Source: Sophora flavescens (Eukaryota > Streptophyta > Magnoliopsida > Fabales > Fabaceae). From it: a DNA stretch of 64,000 bases. The translations under genes and the position numbers were made by a program. The notes under the pieces were generated by a model. The model did not search any database, was not told the DNA's origin, and saw only the letters and a list, made by a program, of their open reading frames with translations. How positions within the stretch are numbered: position 1 is the first letter of the stretch; each line of letters starts with the position of its first letter. Of this stretch, positions 33,141 through 44,274 are shown in pieces. Location of the stretch: contig CM061070.1 of NCBI GenBank assembly GCA_030762895.1, positions 108,551,554-108,615,553 on the forward strand, in the 5' to 3' direction.

Positions 33141-33840
33141 ATGAACCCTCCCCCACCACTGACCCTTGTCTCTCCCTCCTCGAAATCGTTCTCTTCCCTT
33201 CTTCCCCCTCCGATTCCCATCCTCCAACTTGCCCCCTCAGTCACCCACCAAAACGACACCGTCTCACCACCAACCCCTACAACCCCAACAACCACTCTTC
33301 ATCTCCTCCCAACCTCTCCTCCCAAACATTAACCCTCTCATCATCGTCATCAGCGGCCCCAGCGGCGTCGGCAAAGACGCCCTCATCACCCGCCTCCGCC
33401 TCTCCCGCCACTCCCTCCACTTCGTCGTCACCGCCACCACCCGCCCCATGCGCCCCGGCGAGGTCGACGGCCAGGACTACCACTTCGTCACCAAGGACGA
33501 GTTCCTCTCCATGGTGAAGAGGGACGAGCTTCTCGAATACGCGCTGGTGTACGGGGACTATAAAGGGGTTCCGAAGCAGCAGATTAGGGAATGCATGGCG
33601 AAAGGGTATGATATTGTGCTTAGGGTTGATATTCAGGGTGCGAATACTCTGAAGAAGGTTCTTGGGAAATCGGCGGTGTTTGTGTTCTTGTTGGCGGAGA
33701 GTGAGATGGCGATGGTGGAGAGGTTGGTGGATCGGAAGACCGAGACCGCGGAGTCGTTGTTGGTGAGGATTGCCACTGCCTGGGAGGAGGTGAAGCATGT
33801 TAAGAATTTTGATTATGTTGTTGTCAATGCTTGTGTTTAA
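33141..33840 (+). pseudogene. Captured exon of an organellar guanylate kinase
   Basis: Guanylate kinase converts GMP and ATP to GDP and ADP; the plant GK3/V2 type acts in plastids and mitochondria. The frame from 33166 has a Pro/Ser-rich N-terminal region, the P-loop GPSGVGKD (residues 64-71), the GMP-binding segment TRPMRPGEVDGQDYHFV, YGDYKGVPK, IVLRVDIQGA, and VERLVDRKT, and ends soon after NFDYVVVNA. Family proteins continue for some 50 more residues, so only one exon was taken. The only upstream ATG (33141) is in another frame, and this frame opens after TGA 33160-33162, which implies a frameshift in the transit-peptide region. The central part is much more GC-rich than its surroundings. 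It is a fragment, not a working enzyme. Confidence 0.88.
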
Positions 33841-36245
33841 TTTTATTCTCTTTCTTTCGGACTTCAAACCCAAATCCCTGCTCCCTCGTTTCTCGTCTCT
33901 TGTGCCGCCATTGTAGGGACTCAAATAGTGTTCACTCCAGACCTTGCGATCTCCTCCACGCCCCTGTTGGTCGTTGGTCCTCGTTCCTTCCTACAAGCAG
34001 CGTACGACTTCTCTTGGTCTTCTTCTCTCTTTGACCATACCCATTGGCGTAGGTGCTTCTTGTGGTGAGGTTCTCATATTTATTAACTTGTTTGCTTCTC
34101 ACTTTGATTTGAATTTGTTTTCTTTTTCTTTTTGATGGGTTTATGGTGTTTGTACATTCATAAATTTGAAATTATTAAGTGGTTCATAGTTCCCTAATTC
34201 TAATTTGAAATAAAATGCATTTCTCTATAATGCATATCACCTGTTTGATAAAATTTCTCAATATTGTTGCTTGCTGTTTTTTCCTTCTAAACTTACTTGC
34301 CATCTATACTTATCCATGTAAAGCTTATGCATTCTTATTCAATTTTGGTAATGTGGAAATTTTCTCAATTATCTGAACCTTTTAATCTTAGTTTAAAAAT
34401 TATGGTCTACTGGAAGTCTGGAACAATTTTCATAACTGGAAGTCTGGAACAATTTTCATTTGAATTAGAATTAGGCTAACATATCTAGCTCCATTTGATG
34501 CATGTCATTTGAGATTCTAGTTCCTCTACTTGAGTGCCAACGCAAGCTGTGAAACGTTAAGCTATTGTTGAGAATTGATTAGCTATTGTTGAGAGTCCAC
34601 TATTTAGATTATGTTGTATCCACATGTAAATTAGAATTTTGTTCTTTGTTTGGTACATGTGTACTTGATTTTCATTTGTCATGAATGATCTTTTCATATC
34701 ACTTATGAAGCCCATAAGCAATTTATTTTGTTCTGGTTTAAAATACTTGGTTTTATTTTTAGTTTAAACACTTCCGATGCTCATTGGAATATGTAGCTAG
34801 CATGGCTTCTTAGCAGATCTGTTTCACTCCTGGTACATCTACTCATTTGTGTTCCCACTTTATCGCTGTTTTCAACTTCTAAGATAGGTTAATTTTCTGT
34901 AAGAGACTGACCAATTCACTTTTCGTTTTCTTTTTGGGGCATAATTTGAACTTTGAAGTGAAGATTGCATTTGTTTTGAACATTCGATGGTGCTTTATAT
35001 CAACCATTTTATAGGTGAAATAAAGGTTGGTGACCTTATTTGAGAATTCGATAGTGGCTCTATCTGCATTCTTCAGGATCTCTTTGGCATTTATTTACCT
35101 TTTAGTTTTTAGTTTATAAATTGATTCATTGCCTTTTTTATTGTGCCCTTTGTCCTCTGGTTCTATAGCCTTTTCAATGGTCAATGGGTTCAAGATAAGG
35201 TGGAAGTTTAGGTGGTGGGCAAACAGCAAAATGCCTTTGTCATGAGTCTATTATTGATCTTTGAGAAAGCTAAGGTCAGGCAAAGGAATGCTGAGTTTTC
35301 TATGATAGTCATGGAATTGAGTGGATCAAACAATTGTAAGATTTGAATTGGGTTCTATGTCAATTTTTGAAGTGGATCAATTTGGGGTTTAGCTTAGTTA
35401 AGCTGAATATTAATTTAACTGTTGTGGAAAGCATCCAATGTGATGTCATTGGGTTTTACTTTTATGTTTTGATTTGATGCTTCAGTAATATTGTGGATCT
35501 TGAGTAGTTGGATACTGTTATTTTTCGTTGTGAGGGAGGTTGGGCGATTGATGTGGTTTATGTGTTTGGAATTATATATATGCCCATTTTTCTAGTATGG
35601 ATTCTGTTTTTTCTCTTACATACCAGGACAGGTGTCTTTGAACTTTGAGTTTGGTTTTATGGTGATTTATTTCTTATTTATGAGTTGGTCCATGTTAATT
35701 ATTAAAAATATCTATAGTCTTTTAATGTGTTATTGAAATTTCTGAATTTTTAAATTCAATCACAATTGTCATCTTGTTGAAAAAATTAGGTGCATCATGA
35801 AGTAGAGCAAGTGTCGATATCATGTAAATTCTAGTAATTGAAAAATCACATAGTGCCAAATAATGATGATGAACAATTGATCTTCATGAACGTTCATTTA
35901 GATTGTTTTTTTTATCTTGGATTAAGACCCATGTTGCTTGGTCCACCAGAGTGAGCTTTGATTATGATGGATTTGTTGGGATGCACTCAAACTTTGTAAC
36001 ATTCATAATTACTATTTACCATATTCACAGCCTCACAATAATAGTTAGATCTAGCTGTCCTCTAAGTGTTAGTTGCTTGATTATTATTTTTTATGTTATA
36101 TTATTGCTGATAGTGTTACAGCTGGTTTGACAACTACATCTGCTACACACAAGACAGACATTTGGATTCATGTTCCATAAGATGGTTATTTGTGTGGTTA
36201 TGTGTGATGTCTCTCTCTAACACATGGTGTGAAATGAATATGCAG
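33841..36245 (+). other. Intron-like and possible leader sequence carried by element D
   Basis: The first 200 bases (about 33850-34060) are C- and T-rich, like a plant 5' leader. The rest is T-rich, intron-like sequence that ends in the acceptor ATATGCAG at 36245. It may be intron sequence captured with the two genes, but I cannot assign it. An 18-base direct repeat (AAGTCTGGAACAATTTTC) lies at 34413 and 34440. No frame has a recognisable domain. Confidence 0.5.
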
Positions 36246-36513
36246 GAAATGGGGTTTTGAGAAGCTGGTGTATAAAGATGCAAAGAAAGGGATCAGGAGA
36301 GATAGGAAATATGCTGTGCAACCTCGAATCTTGTTTGCAACTGGGGTTCACGTGTCACATAACCTAGAAGGAAAGACAACTCACAAAACAGAAGGGAGGA
36401 TCAAATATTTCCACTATCATGGAACCATAGCCGAAAGAAGGGAATCATGCAAAATACTTGTTTTGAACATCAATATACTTTTAACTTATCGGAAAAAAAA
36501 ATATTGTATTTAA
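36246..36513 (+). pseudogene. Captured exon of a GT92 (DUF23) glycosyltransferase
   Basis: After the splice acceptor the frame encodes KWGFEKLVYKDAKKGIRRDR, KYAVQPRILFATGVHVSHNL and EGKTTHKTEGRIKYFHYHGT. This resembles the C-terminal core of plant GT92 proteins, Golgi enzymes that include the pectic galactan synthases. The similarity fades after ERRESCKILV, and the frame runs to TAA at 36511-36513 through AT-rich sequence. There is no membrane anchor or donor-binding part, so it is a single captured exon. The family call is from memory of conserved residues. Confidence 0.62.
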
Positions 36514-36649
36514 GCTTTTGTATGTAAATGTATGGTTTGTTGAGTTTTGCTAAGTACAATGGGATGGATAAACTGTTTAATGTCTTAGTTTTGCTAAGTG
36601 CATGTGAGAAATATAGAAAAACAATGTAAATAATTAAAAAAAAAGGGAG

Positions 36650-36995
36650 AATAGGTAGCGTTTTCTTGAAAAAACGCTGCCGAAAGTTAAAAATAGATAG
36701 CGCTTTAGACAGCGTTTTCTCAAGGAAGCGCTACCTATTCCTACTTTCAGTAGCGCTTTCTTGAAAAAACGCTGCCTAAAGTGACAAATAGACAGCGCTT
36801 CCTTGAGAAAGCGCTGCCTAAAGTATGTAATAAATTGTCTTATTACATACTTTAGGCAGCGCTTTCTCAAGGAAGCGCTACCTATTCCTACTTTCAGTAG
36901 CGCTTTTTTAAGCGCTATTGAATCTCTCCCACCTTCAGTAGCGGGTGAATAGATAGCGCTTCGAACCGCTACTAAAGGCCAAAAAAAAGCACTAC
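36650..36995. repeat. Right subterminal hairpins of element D
   Basis: These are the same TAGCGCTTTCTCAAGGAAGC-type inverted pairs as on the left, with two near-identical blocks around 36715-36735 and 36865-36885. The minus-strand frame 36634-37044 is made of these repeats and is not a gene. Confidence 0.8.
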
Positions 36996-37021
36996 TGAAG
37001 CCCTTTTCTGTAGTAGTGGTG

Positions 37022-39689
37022 CAAGCTAAAAGCCATGCTAGCACATTGATCGAGGAATGGGCTAAAGTACCCGAGAACGTGAAAAATCACATTTAGGAGT
37101 TACTCACGGTAAAGTAACTTTTAACCTCTTCGTTTGTATCTATTGTATTTAGGCATATTATCATTCACAAATTCATCTATTTTGTTCTGTAATATAGGTC
37201 TATTTTGATATGCCGAATACTACAGTTATGAAGAAAAAAGTTCTTTCACATGCTGCTAAGATTTTGACGAGGTTTAAGTCAACCCTGTCTAGTAATTACA
37301 TCTTTGGAATGTAGGCCGACAAGTCTCCTACTAATGATTACCCTTTCCTTGATCGAGATGTGTAGGATCAATTTGTGCCGATCCGACGCTTTCCTGCCTA
37401 TCTGGTTAGTTGAAGTTAAATTTTTTTATAATAAGCCAACCGAAATTTTTTTATTTAATTGAATTGACTACTTGCTATTTGTAATAGGAGAAAATGGGAA
37501 AGGCTCAGGGGATCCAGGAAAAAAAATGTCCACAAACACCATATATCTTGTGGTGGCTATAAACTGGTTCGGCATAATATAATGGAGGCGAAGTTGAAGA
37601 AGAGACAGGAAGAAGCAGGAGATGAGGATACAATTATTGATCCTCCGACCCCCCACCCACCCACCCACACACAAACACACGGGGATACATGGATTGAAGG
37701 TCGAAAGACAAAGTTGGGGGTTATTAAATCTGAGCCAATGCGTTGTTGCTGAAAAGATTGTTAGTAATTAATATTTAATTCTACTTGAACTTTGTAACAA
37801 ACATTTAGGTATCTTACACATTTTTTTGAATTTCGTCTTTGTAGGCTTCACTGAAGGAACAAAGCTCGCAAGGATCATTCGCTCCACAGGGTCGTCGGGA
37901 TATCCTGGTCACTGCCCTAGACAAAGATGACCACCTTGACCGAGTCACTGGTGTTGGAGTGAAAGTGGGCATTCGGAAATTCCATGGATCATGTTCACAT
38001 GAGTGAACCATGGGAGAACGGGAGCAGCTACTCACGGAGAAGATTAGAAAGGATGTCATCCGATCGCTTTTAAAGGACCCGGGGGACTCTCCGGACTCTT
38101 ATATCATCTATGCAAACCGAAGTAAACCCAACTGTCCAACCTTCACATGTGAGTAAAAATGGGAGATGTCCAGGTCAACATGTGTTGGTAGATGATGATG
38201 AGGAGCGGGACAATGATGAGCTGGTGGCGTCGGTGGAGGCGAAGTTATTCATGTTCATTATATTAATTATGTCTTTCTCTATTTACAATTAAAATGACTT
38301 GACAATATTTAATAATTATTTATCTTTGTTAATTGTTTAGGATAATAACAAAGCCGGTGGTCGATCGGATCTGTCGTTGGAGAGGGGGAAGTCTCTTTCA
38401 CCCCAGGTATTCATAATCATTCAATTATTACTTATGTTTTTATATTGTTTAGGATAATATTTACCCTTTATTCATAATTCTTTATATTGTTTGTTTAGGA
38501 CAACGCAGCTCCATCGAATCCGAGAAAGAGTAGTATCCCGCCGATAGCTCGTCTGGCTGCATGGGTGGCGGTGTACCAACACGACGACTTTGATATTCCT
38601 TTGGAACATGATGGCACTGTAACTGACTTGTTTCCTCATTTTTATATCTCGGGGCGATGTGGGTGACGTACTCCATGATCGAGTATGGATAACCAATATG
38701 GTTGTTAGTGTTTGGTGCACGTACATACTTACATTTCAATATAATTTATTTATTTCAATATATTACGTAATGAACATTGACTAATTATTTCATTTCTTAG
38801 GTATCTGCATCGCCTTGCTATGACAAAGGGCATCCCGTCTAGTTATGGATTCTTAGACCCCACCCTCATTCAGGGTGATTTCTACATAACTGGCGAGTCC
38901 ATCACCAGATACTTGCAATCCGTAGTATCTATTAGCCACACTGAGGTATATATGGCACCACTTCTCAGGAATGACCATTGGCAGTTCCTCATACTTTCTC
39001 CAGCACAGCATACAGTCATATTTCTTTGCTCGTTGCACTTTTAGTCGGACCCTCAAGTGAAATAGTATATTGATAGGTACGTAAAATCTTATTTATAATT
39101 TGTAACTTTTTCTTTTTTTTTTATTAAATATGCATGAACAAATCATTGACATTCATATATTTTTTATCATATTGCAATGATTGCGTGTAGCATTGCTTTC
39201 GCAAATGGTAAAAGTAGGAGTGTAAAGACAAAACTCAAGGCTACATGGATTATCCCAAAGGTAAGTAGCTTAATAAATAGTAATTATTATTATTATTATT
39301 ATTATACTCATATATTATTTTTACTTGATATTGATTAATTTCAAATTGATTTGTAGTCTCGTAGACAAGTCGGCGATTGGGAGTGTGCCTACTATGTCAT
39401 AAGACATATGTTAGACATTGTCTCCACTGGTATTAAAGATAAATGGTCGTAGGTAATAAATAGCTATATATATATATATATACATTCAGTTAATTAATTA
39501 TATTCTATTTTTGTTATTGACTTAATTTAATTAATGTTGCATTAATTTGAACTTGTGCAGGCTTTCGACAATGAATCTAGCTTGACTTTTAAGGAATTCA
39601 CAAGCTCGAGAGAGCAGTCTATAGAGTTCTTTTTTGAGTACGCTAAAGAGAAACAAATAGACTTAGATCCTACGGGTGCATTGTTTTAG
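37022..39689 (+). pseudogene. CACTA-associated gene with Ulp1-like peptidase, unit 2
   Basis: It has the same exon pattern as 3440-6165, ending at TAG 39687-39689. Some lesions are shared with unit 1 (the stop near 37096 and one near 37314), so the gene was already broken before the duplication. Others are private: unit 2 has a stop near 39042 where unit 1 reads FLPDP, while unit 1 has stops near 3544 and 5015 where unit 2 is open. The possible catalytic segments NDHWQ (near 38977) and DWECAYYV (near 39380) are retained. Its first exon begins upstream of element D, so D splits the gene. Confidence 0.65.
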
Positions 39690-39812
39690 TTACTCATAAC
39701 ATTATTAGATTGTGTATGATCATGACTTAATAAATTAGTTAAAAGATAATGATAACACTTGTAACAGTGGTTAAGAATATAACCGACATTACAAGTCACA
39801 TATGACAGCGAT

Positions 39813-40016
39813 TGTTGAGATATTTTTTTCTTAATTTAGGGGATTCTAATTCTTATGTAAAATAGGAAACTATAAATTAGGATATTTTCTTTCCCTTTTT
39901 TGTAGGCACAATAACTGAATGATAGCCTTAACTTTCTGTAATCATTGGCTATATATTCCTTGTACCAATTCTTTGAATAAACAAGAGAGAAAAATACTAT
40001 TCTCTAATTTGAAACT
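39813..40016 (+). repeat. 5' LTR of copia E
   Basis: TGTTGAGATA to TTTGAAACT, 204 bp, directly followed by the primer-binding site TGGCATCAGAG (40017-40027), which differs by one base from the initiator tRNA-Met complement. Confidence 0.88.
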
Positions 40017-40031
40017 TGGCATCAGAGATAA

Positions 40032-41129
40032 GTGCTTCCCTCCAATAAGACAATGGCATATGAGCTTCTATCAATAAGGCACAAACAACTTCCAACAAAT
40101 GACGAAAAATACTATTACCTGAATTTGGAGTCACATAGCTCAACTCAATTACAACAGGCATTGACAGTGGACGGCCTTGAAGAAAAAGGAAGGAAATCTG
40201 AGATTTGGCTATGGCATCGACGTTTGGGACATGCTTCCTTTGGATACCTTATAAAATTGCTTCCTAAATTATTTGCAAAAATTGATGTATCAAGTTTTAA
40301 ATGTGATGTTTGTGAACTTGCAAAAAGTCACCGTGTTTCGTTTCCATTAAGTATGAATAAAAGTTCAATTCCTTTTATGATTATACACTCTGATGTTTGG
40401 GGTCCATCCAAGGTGGCTACCTTAGGTGGATCACGTTGGTTTGTTACCTTTATCGATGATTGCACCAGAATGACTTGGGTGTGTTTGATGAAGTCCAAAA
40501 GTGAAGTAAATTTGTTGTTTCAGAGGTTCCATAAAATGATATGTACTCAATACAATGTAAAGGTGCGAGTTCTATGTAGTGACAATGGAGGTGAATATTT
40601 AAGTTCTGAATTTCGGAAATATTTGGAAGAAAAAGGAATTGTTCACCAAACTACTTGCCCCGACACACCTCAACAAAATGGAGTAGCTGAACGAAAAAAT
40701 CGTCATTTGCTGGAAGTTGTTCGTGCCTTATTGATTGAAGCTCATATGCCATTGTCTTATTGGGGGGAAGCACTTATCTCTGCAGTATATTTGATTAATC
40801 GGGTTCCTTCTAGCACTAATGATTTTCAAACACCATTACAAGTCCTTACTGAAGCAGTTACTGCACCAGCTGTCCCAAACTTGTCTCCTCGTGTATTTGG
40901 TTGTGTAGCATATGTTCACCTCCATAAACATCAGCGTAGCAAGCTAGCTCCTCGTGCACTGCGATGTGTCTTTCTAGGATATGCTGCCCATCAAAAGGGA
41001 TATCGATGCTATCATCCTCCAAGTCAACGAATCTTTGTTACATTGGATGTTGTTTTCCATGAAAACTCAATGTATTTTCTTTCAGAATCAGACCTTCAAG
41101 GGGAGCATCAAAAGGAAGTTCGACCCTAA
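40032..41129 (+). pseudogene. Pre-integrase domain and integrase of copia E
   Basis: The frame starts inside the pre-integrase region, with the zinc-binding pattern WHRRLGHASF ... FKCDVCELAK. The DDE core follows: SDVWGPSKVA, FIDDCTRMTWV, CSDNGGEYLSSEF, then the Glu of QQNGVAERKNR. After it comes the conserved VFGCVAYVH and CVFLGYA region. Integrase would insert the element's DNA copy. The frame ends at TAA 41127-41129, where the coding sequence shifts to the frame used from 41159. Gag and protease, normally upstream in the same polyprotein, are absent. Confidence 0.85.
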
Positions 41130-41131
41130 GT

Positions 41132-43083
41132 GATGATCATGTACATGAGAAAATAGAATTGTGTGAAGAAATGGGTGGTAATATTGGTAGTGATGAGGAA
41201 CCTGAAATGGAAATTATGGGCCCACTATCCTCTGAAGACATCACAGCATCACAAGAAAGTCAAGAAATGGAAGTAATTGGTCCACTCTCCTTTGAGGAAT
41301 ATGAAGCACCCCAAGAAATTGTAGTACCAAACCAATCGTCGGCTGAGGATGATCCTAATTTTGTGCCTGAATCATCCAGAAAACAGCTACCCCCACGACA
41401 CAATAGAGGTATTCCTCAGCCCACCTATGAACCTGAAATTTCCGGTAAAGTTAGATATCCAATGAACCATTATGTGTCTAACCATCGTTTGTCAGAATCA
41501 AAATCAGTCATTTGCCAATCAATTATCTACTGTATTTGTTCCTAATAGTGTGCAGGAAGCCTTAATGGACCCAAGGTGGAGAGCAGCTAAGAATGAAGAG
41601 ATGAAGTCCTTAGAAAAAAAATAATACTTGGGAACTCGTTGACTGTCCAACAGGAAAGAAAACAGTTGGATGTCGATGGGTTTATACAGTTAAATACAAA
41701 GCAGATGGTACGATAGAGCGTTTTAAAGCAAGATCGGTGGCTAAGGGATATACCAAAACCTATGGGGTTGATTATACAGAGACATCTGCACCAGTAGCTA
41801 AAGTCAATACAATTCGAATTTTGCTATCTCTAGCAGCAAACTTGAATTGACCCTTACAACAATTTGATGTGAAGAATGCCTTTCTTCATGGCGAATTGTC
41901 TGAAGAAGTCTACATGGACCTTCCTCCGGGGTGCAACATACCAAAAGCATATGATAAAAAGGTGTGTAGATTAAAGAAATCATTGTATGGATTAAACCAA
42001 TCTCCAAGAGCATGGTTTGGTAGGTTCACAAATTCTATGAAAGTATTTGGTTATAGTCAAAGTAATGCAGACCACACTTTATTCTTAAAAAAACAAAAAG
42101 GTAAAATCACTGCACTTATTGTATATGTTGATGACATGGTAGTTACTGGGAATGATATGGAAGAAAGAAAAGCTCTCCAAAGCTACTTGTCTAAGGAATT
42201 TGAAATGAAAGACCTCGGCCCCTTAAAGTTTTTCCTTGGGATTGAAGTGTCTAGATCAACTAAAGGAATTTTCTTATCTCAGAGAAAATATACTTTAGAT
42301 TTGTTAGAGGAGACTGGTATGTCAGCTTGTCAACCAACTAATACACCTGTTGAAGAAGGATTGAAATTATTTGTTGAACCAAATCAAGTTCCGGTTGATA
42401 AAGGGAGATACCAGAGGCTTGTAGGAAGGCTAATGTATCTAGCACACACAAGGCCAGATCTCACCTATGCCTTGAGTGTTGTGATCCAATTCATGCATAA
42501 TCCCGGAGAGCAACATATGAATGCTGTTATGCGCATTTTGAGATATTTAAAATCTGCTTCAGGTAAGGGAATTATGTTCACAAAGAATGAAAATAATCAA
42601 GGTGTTAGTGTATATACTGATGCTGATTGGGCTGGATCTATAGATGACAGGAGATCTACTTCAGGCTACTTCACTTTTGTAGGAGGTAACCATGTTACTT
42701 GGAGAAGCAAAAAGCAGAATGTTGTTGCACGCTCAAGCGCAGAAGCTGAATTAAGAGGAATGGCACTTGGGTTATGTGAAGGATTATGGCTAAGACTTCT
42801 CCTATCAGATTTGGATTATCCACTTGAGCAACCAATTCGACTATATTGTGACAATAAAGTTGCATGTGACATAGCTCATAACCCAGTTCAACATGATCGT
42901 ACCAAACATGTTGAAGTAGACAGATTCTTCATCAAGGAAAAATTAGATGAGAATGTATTAGAATTACCTGGGATTCGATCAGATGATCAATTGGCTGATA
43001 TTCTAACCAAAGCAGTTTCAAGTCAAATTTTCTCGAAGACTGTGAGCAAGTTGGGCATGTGTGATATCTATGCACCAACTTGA
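41132..43083 (+). pseudogene. Reverse transcriptase and RNase H of copia E
   Basis: An acidic linker (41159-41545) leads to the RT start (DPRWRAAKNEEM near 41568). An eight-A run at 41612-41619 breaks the frame, and a TGA at about 41848 interrupts AANLN/PLQQFD, a likely Trp codon change. From 41869 the frame is open for 404 residues: KNAFLHGEL, SLYGLNQSPRAWF, catalytic YVDD near 42126, FFLGIEV, then RNase H (YTDADWAGSIDDRRSTSGY, ARSSAEAEL, CDNKVACDIAHNP, RTKHVEVD) to TGA 43081-43083. The RT and RNase H active-site motifs are intact, but the whole is not translatable as one product. Confidence 0.87.
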
Positions 43084-43293
43084 GGGGGAGTGTTGAGATA
43101 TTTTTTGCTTAATTTAAGGGATTCCAATTCTTATGTAAAATAGGAAACTATAAATTAGGATATTTTCTTTCCCTTTTTGTAGGCACAATAGCTGAATGAT
43201 AACCTTAACTTTCTTTAATCATTGGCTATATATTCCTTGTACCAATTCTTTGAATAAACAAGAGAGAAAAATACTATTCTCTAATTTGAAACT
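43080..43293 (+). repeat. Polypurine tract and 3' LTR of copia E
   Basis: TTGAGGGGGAG (43080-43090) overlaps the end of the RNase H frame and primes plus-strand synthesis. The LTR runs 43091-43293 and is followed by GCGGT. Confidence 0.85.
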
Positions 43294-43570
43294 GCGGTTC
43301 CTTCGAAAACCGTTGTTACAAGTTAACCTGTAACAACGGTTATAAAACCAACCGCTATTACAAGTTAACTTGTAACATTGCTATGATATTCAATCTGCCA
43401 CTTGTAAAGGCGGTTGTCTCAATAATCGTTGTTACAGATATACTTGTAACATCGGTTGGAAAACCGACGTTATAAGTTAAACTTGTAACATCGGTTTAAG
43501 CAACGTCGCATCCAAAACCGACGTCACAAGTCACTTTTAACCGCTATAAAAAGTGCTTCATGAACTAGTG
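43294..43570. repeat. Subterminal repeats of CACTA H, unit 2
   Basis: This continues the array broken by E at 39812, with the ACTTGTAACA/CGGTT units as in 6215-6557, and ends at the CACTA terminus. Confidence 0.72.
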
Positions 43571-44274
43571 ATTATCTTTCAATTTAAATACATAACATAA
43601 TAAGCTATTTTTTATTTTTTTAATATATACAATTATATTAGTTGAATTATACTTGATGAGTTATTATCGTTCTTAATTTACAACAAAGGATTTTGTTTTC
43701 TGTATATAATTTAATATAATCGTAGCAGATCTGCAATTTGGCCAAAATCATTCTTTAAAATGTGATTTTCCAAAAGGGTTCAAGTATTTAGGTAAAACTA
43801 ATCATAGATGACATGGAATTCTTGAAAGAGTTTTCACGTACTATTTGATTTGATGCCTTAAATAAAAATAATAACGTTAAAATAATAATTTGGTTCCTAT
43901 AGTGTTGGGAAAATACACAATTTTTCTAAATCAGACTTGTGAAAAGTGAAATAAATGTGAAATAATAACATACAAAATTGATAACGCAGTTCAACCAATT
44001 AAACATATGTCTCCGGACTACTACAGATATTTTATTCAAAAGAGAAATATAAAAAGTGCTTACAAACACTTTCAACCTCTCACAACTTACAACCCAGAAA
44101 CTTGAGATTTTCTCTCATTAAAAGATTTTATCAAAGCCTCAATTTTATCTCGTATTTGGAGTTATTATTTTTTCTATGATGAAGGCTTTTATTTATAGAT
44201 ACAAAAGATCCTCCCTTTACCACCTGCACGTTTTGACAACCAATTCTAATTGGTTTTCCAATTTTTACTCAATA
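43571..44274. other. AT-rich flank between CACTA H and the SINE, unit 2
   Basis: Collinear with 6558-7139 plus about 118 extra bases at 43798-43915. No gene seen. Confidence 0.5.

Larger units (their letters stand above)
32792..37018 (+). mobile_element. Gene-carrying (Pack-type) CACTA transposon D, 4227 bp
   Basis: Both ends carry the 15-base inverted repeat CACTACTACAGAAAA. A 3-base target duplication GTG flanks it (32789-32791 and 37019-37021). Unit 1 has the uninterrupted site with a single GTG at 3512-3514, which confirms the insertion. Subterminal hairpin arrays occupy about 290-340 bases at each end. It encodes no transposase. Instead it carries an exon of an organellar guanylate kinase (33141-33840) and an exon of a GT92 glycosyltransferase with its splice acceptor (36246-36513). 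It must depend on transposase from another CACTA element. Confidence 0.9.
39813..43293 (+). mobile_element. Ty1/copia retrotransposon E (3481 bp), gag and protease missing
   Basis: Short LTRs (39813-40016, 204 bp; 43091-43293, 203 bp) start TGTTGAGATA and end GAAACT. The target duplication is GCGAT (39808-39812) against GCGGT (43294-43298); unit 1 has GCGGT at the uninterrupted site. The primer-binding site is followed at once by the pre-integrase region, so gag and protease were lost. Integrase precedes RT, the copia order. By eye the LTRs differ at six positions plus one indel. Confidence 0.9.
32713..43570 (+). mobile_element. CACTA transposon H, unit 2 copy, split by D and E
   Basis: It matches 3436-6557 and ends with the same CACTA terminus (TGAACTAGTG, 43561-43570). 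Element D sits after 32791 and copia E after 39812. The coding part lies at 37022-39689. Confidence 0.75.

Noticed and set aside
33141..33840. A functional nuclear guanylate kinase gene
   Set aside because: It lies inside a CACTA element with an empty site in the paralogous unit, lacks an in-frame start, and lacks the C-terminal part of the family.
33277..33924. Long minus-strand frame (215 residues) opposite the kinase exon
   Set aside because: It is the antisense shadow of a GC-rich coding exon and has a low-complexity His/Asp/Ala-rich composition with no domain.
36634..37044. Minus-strand 136-residue frame
   Set aside because: It is a translation of the subterminal hairpins of element D and of flanking CACTA H sequence.
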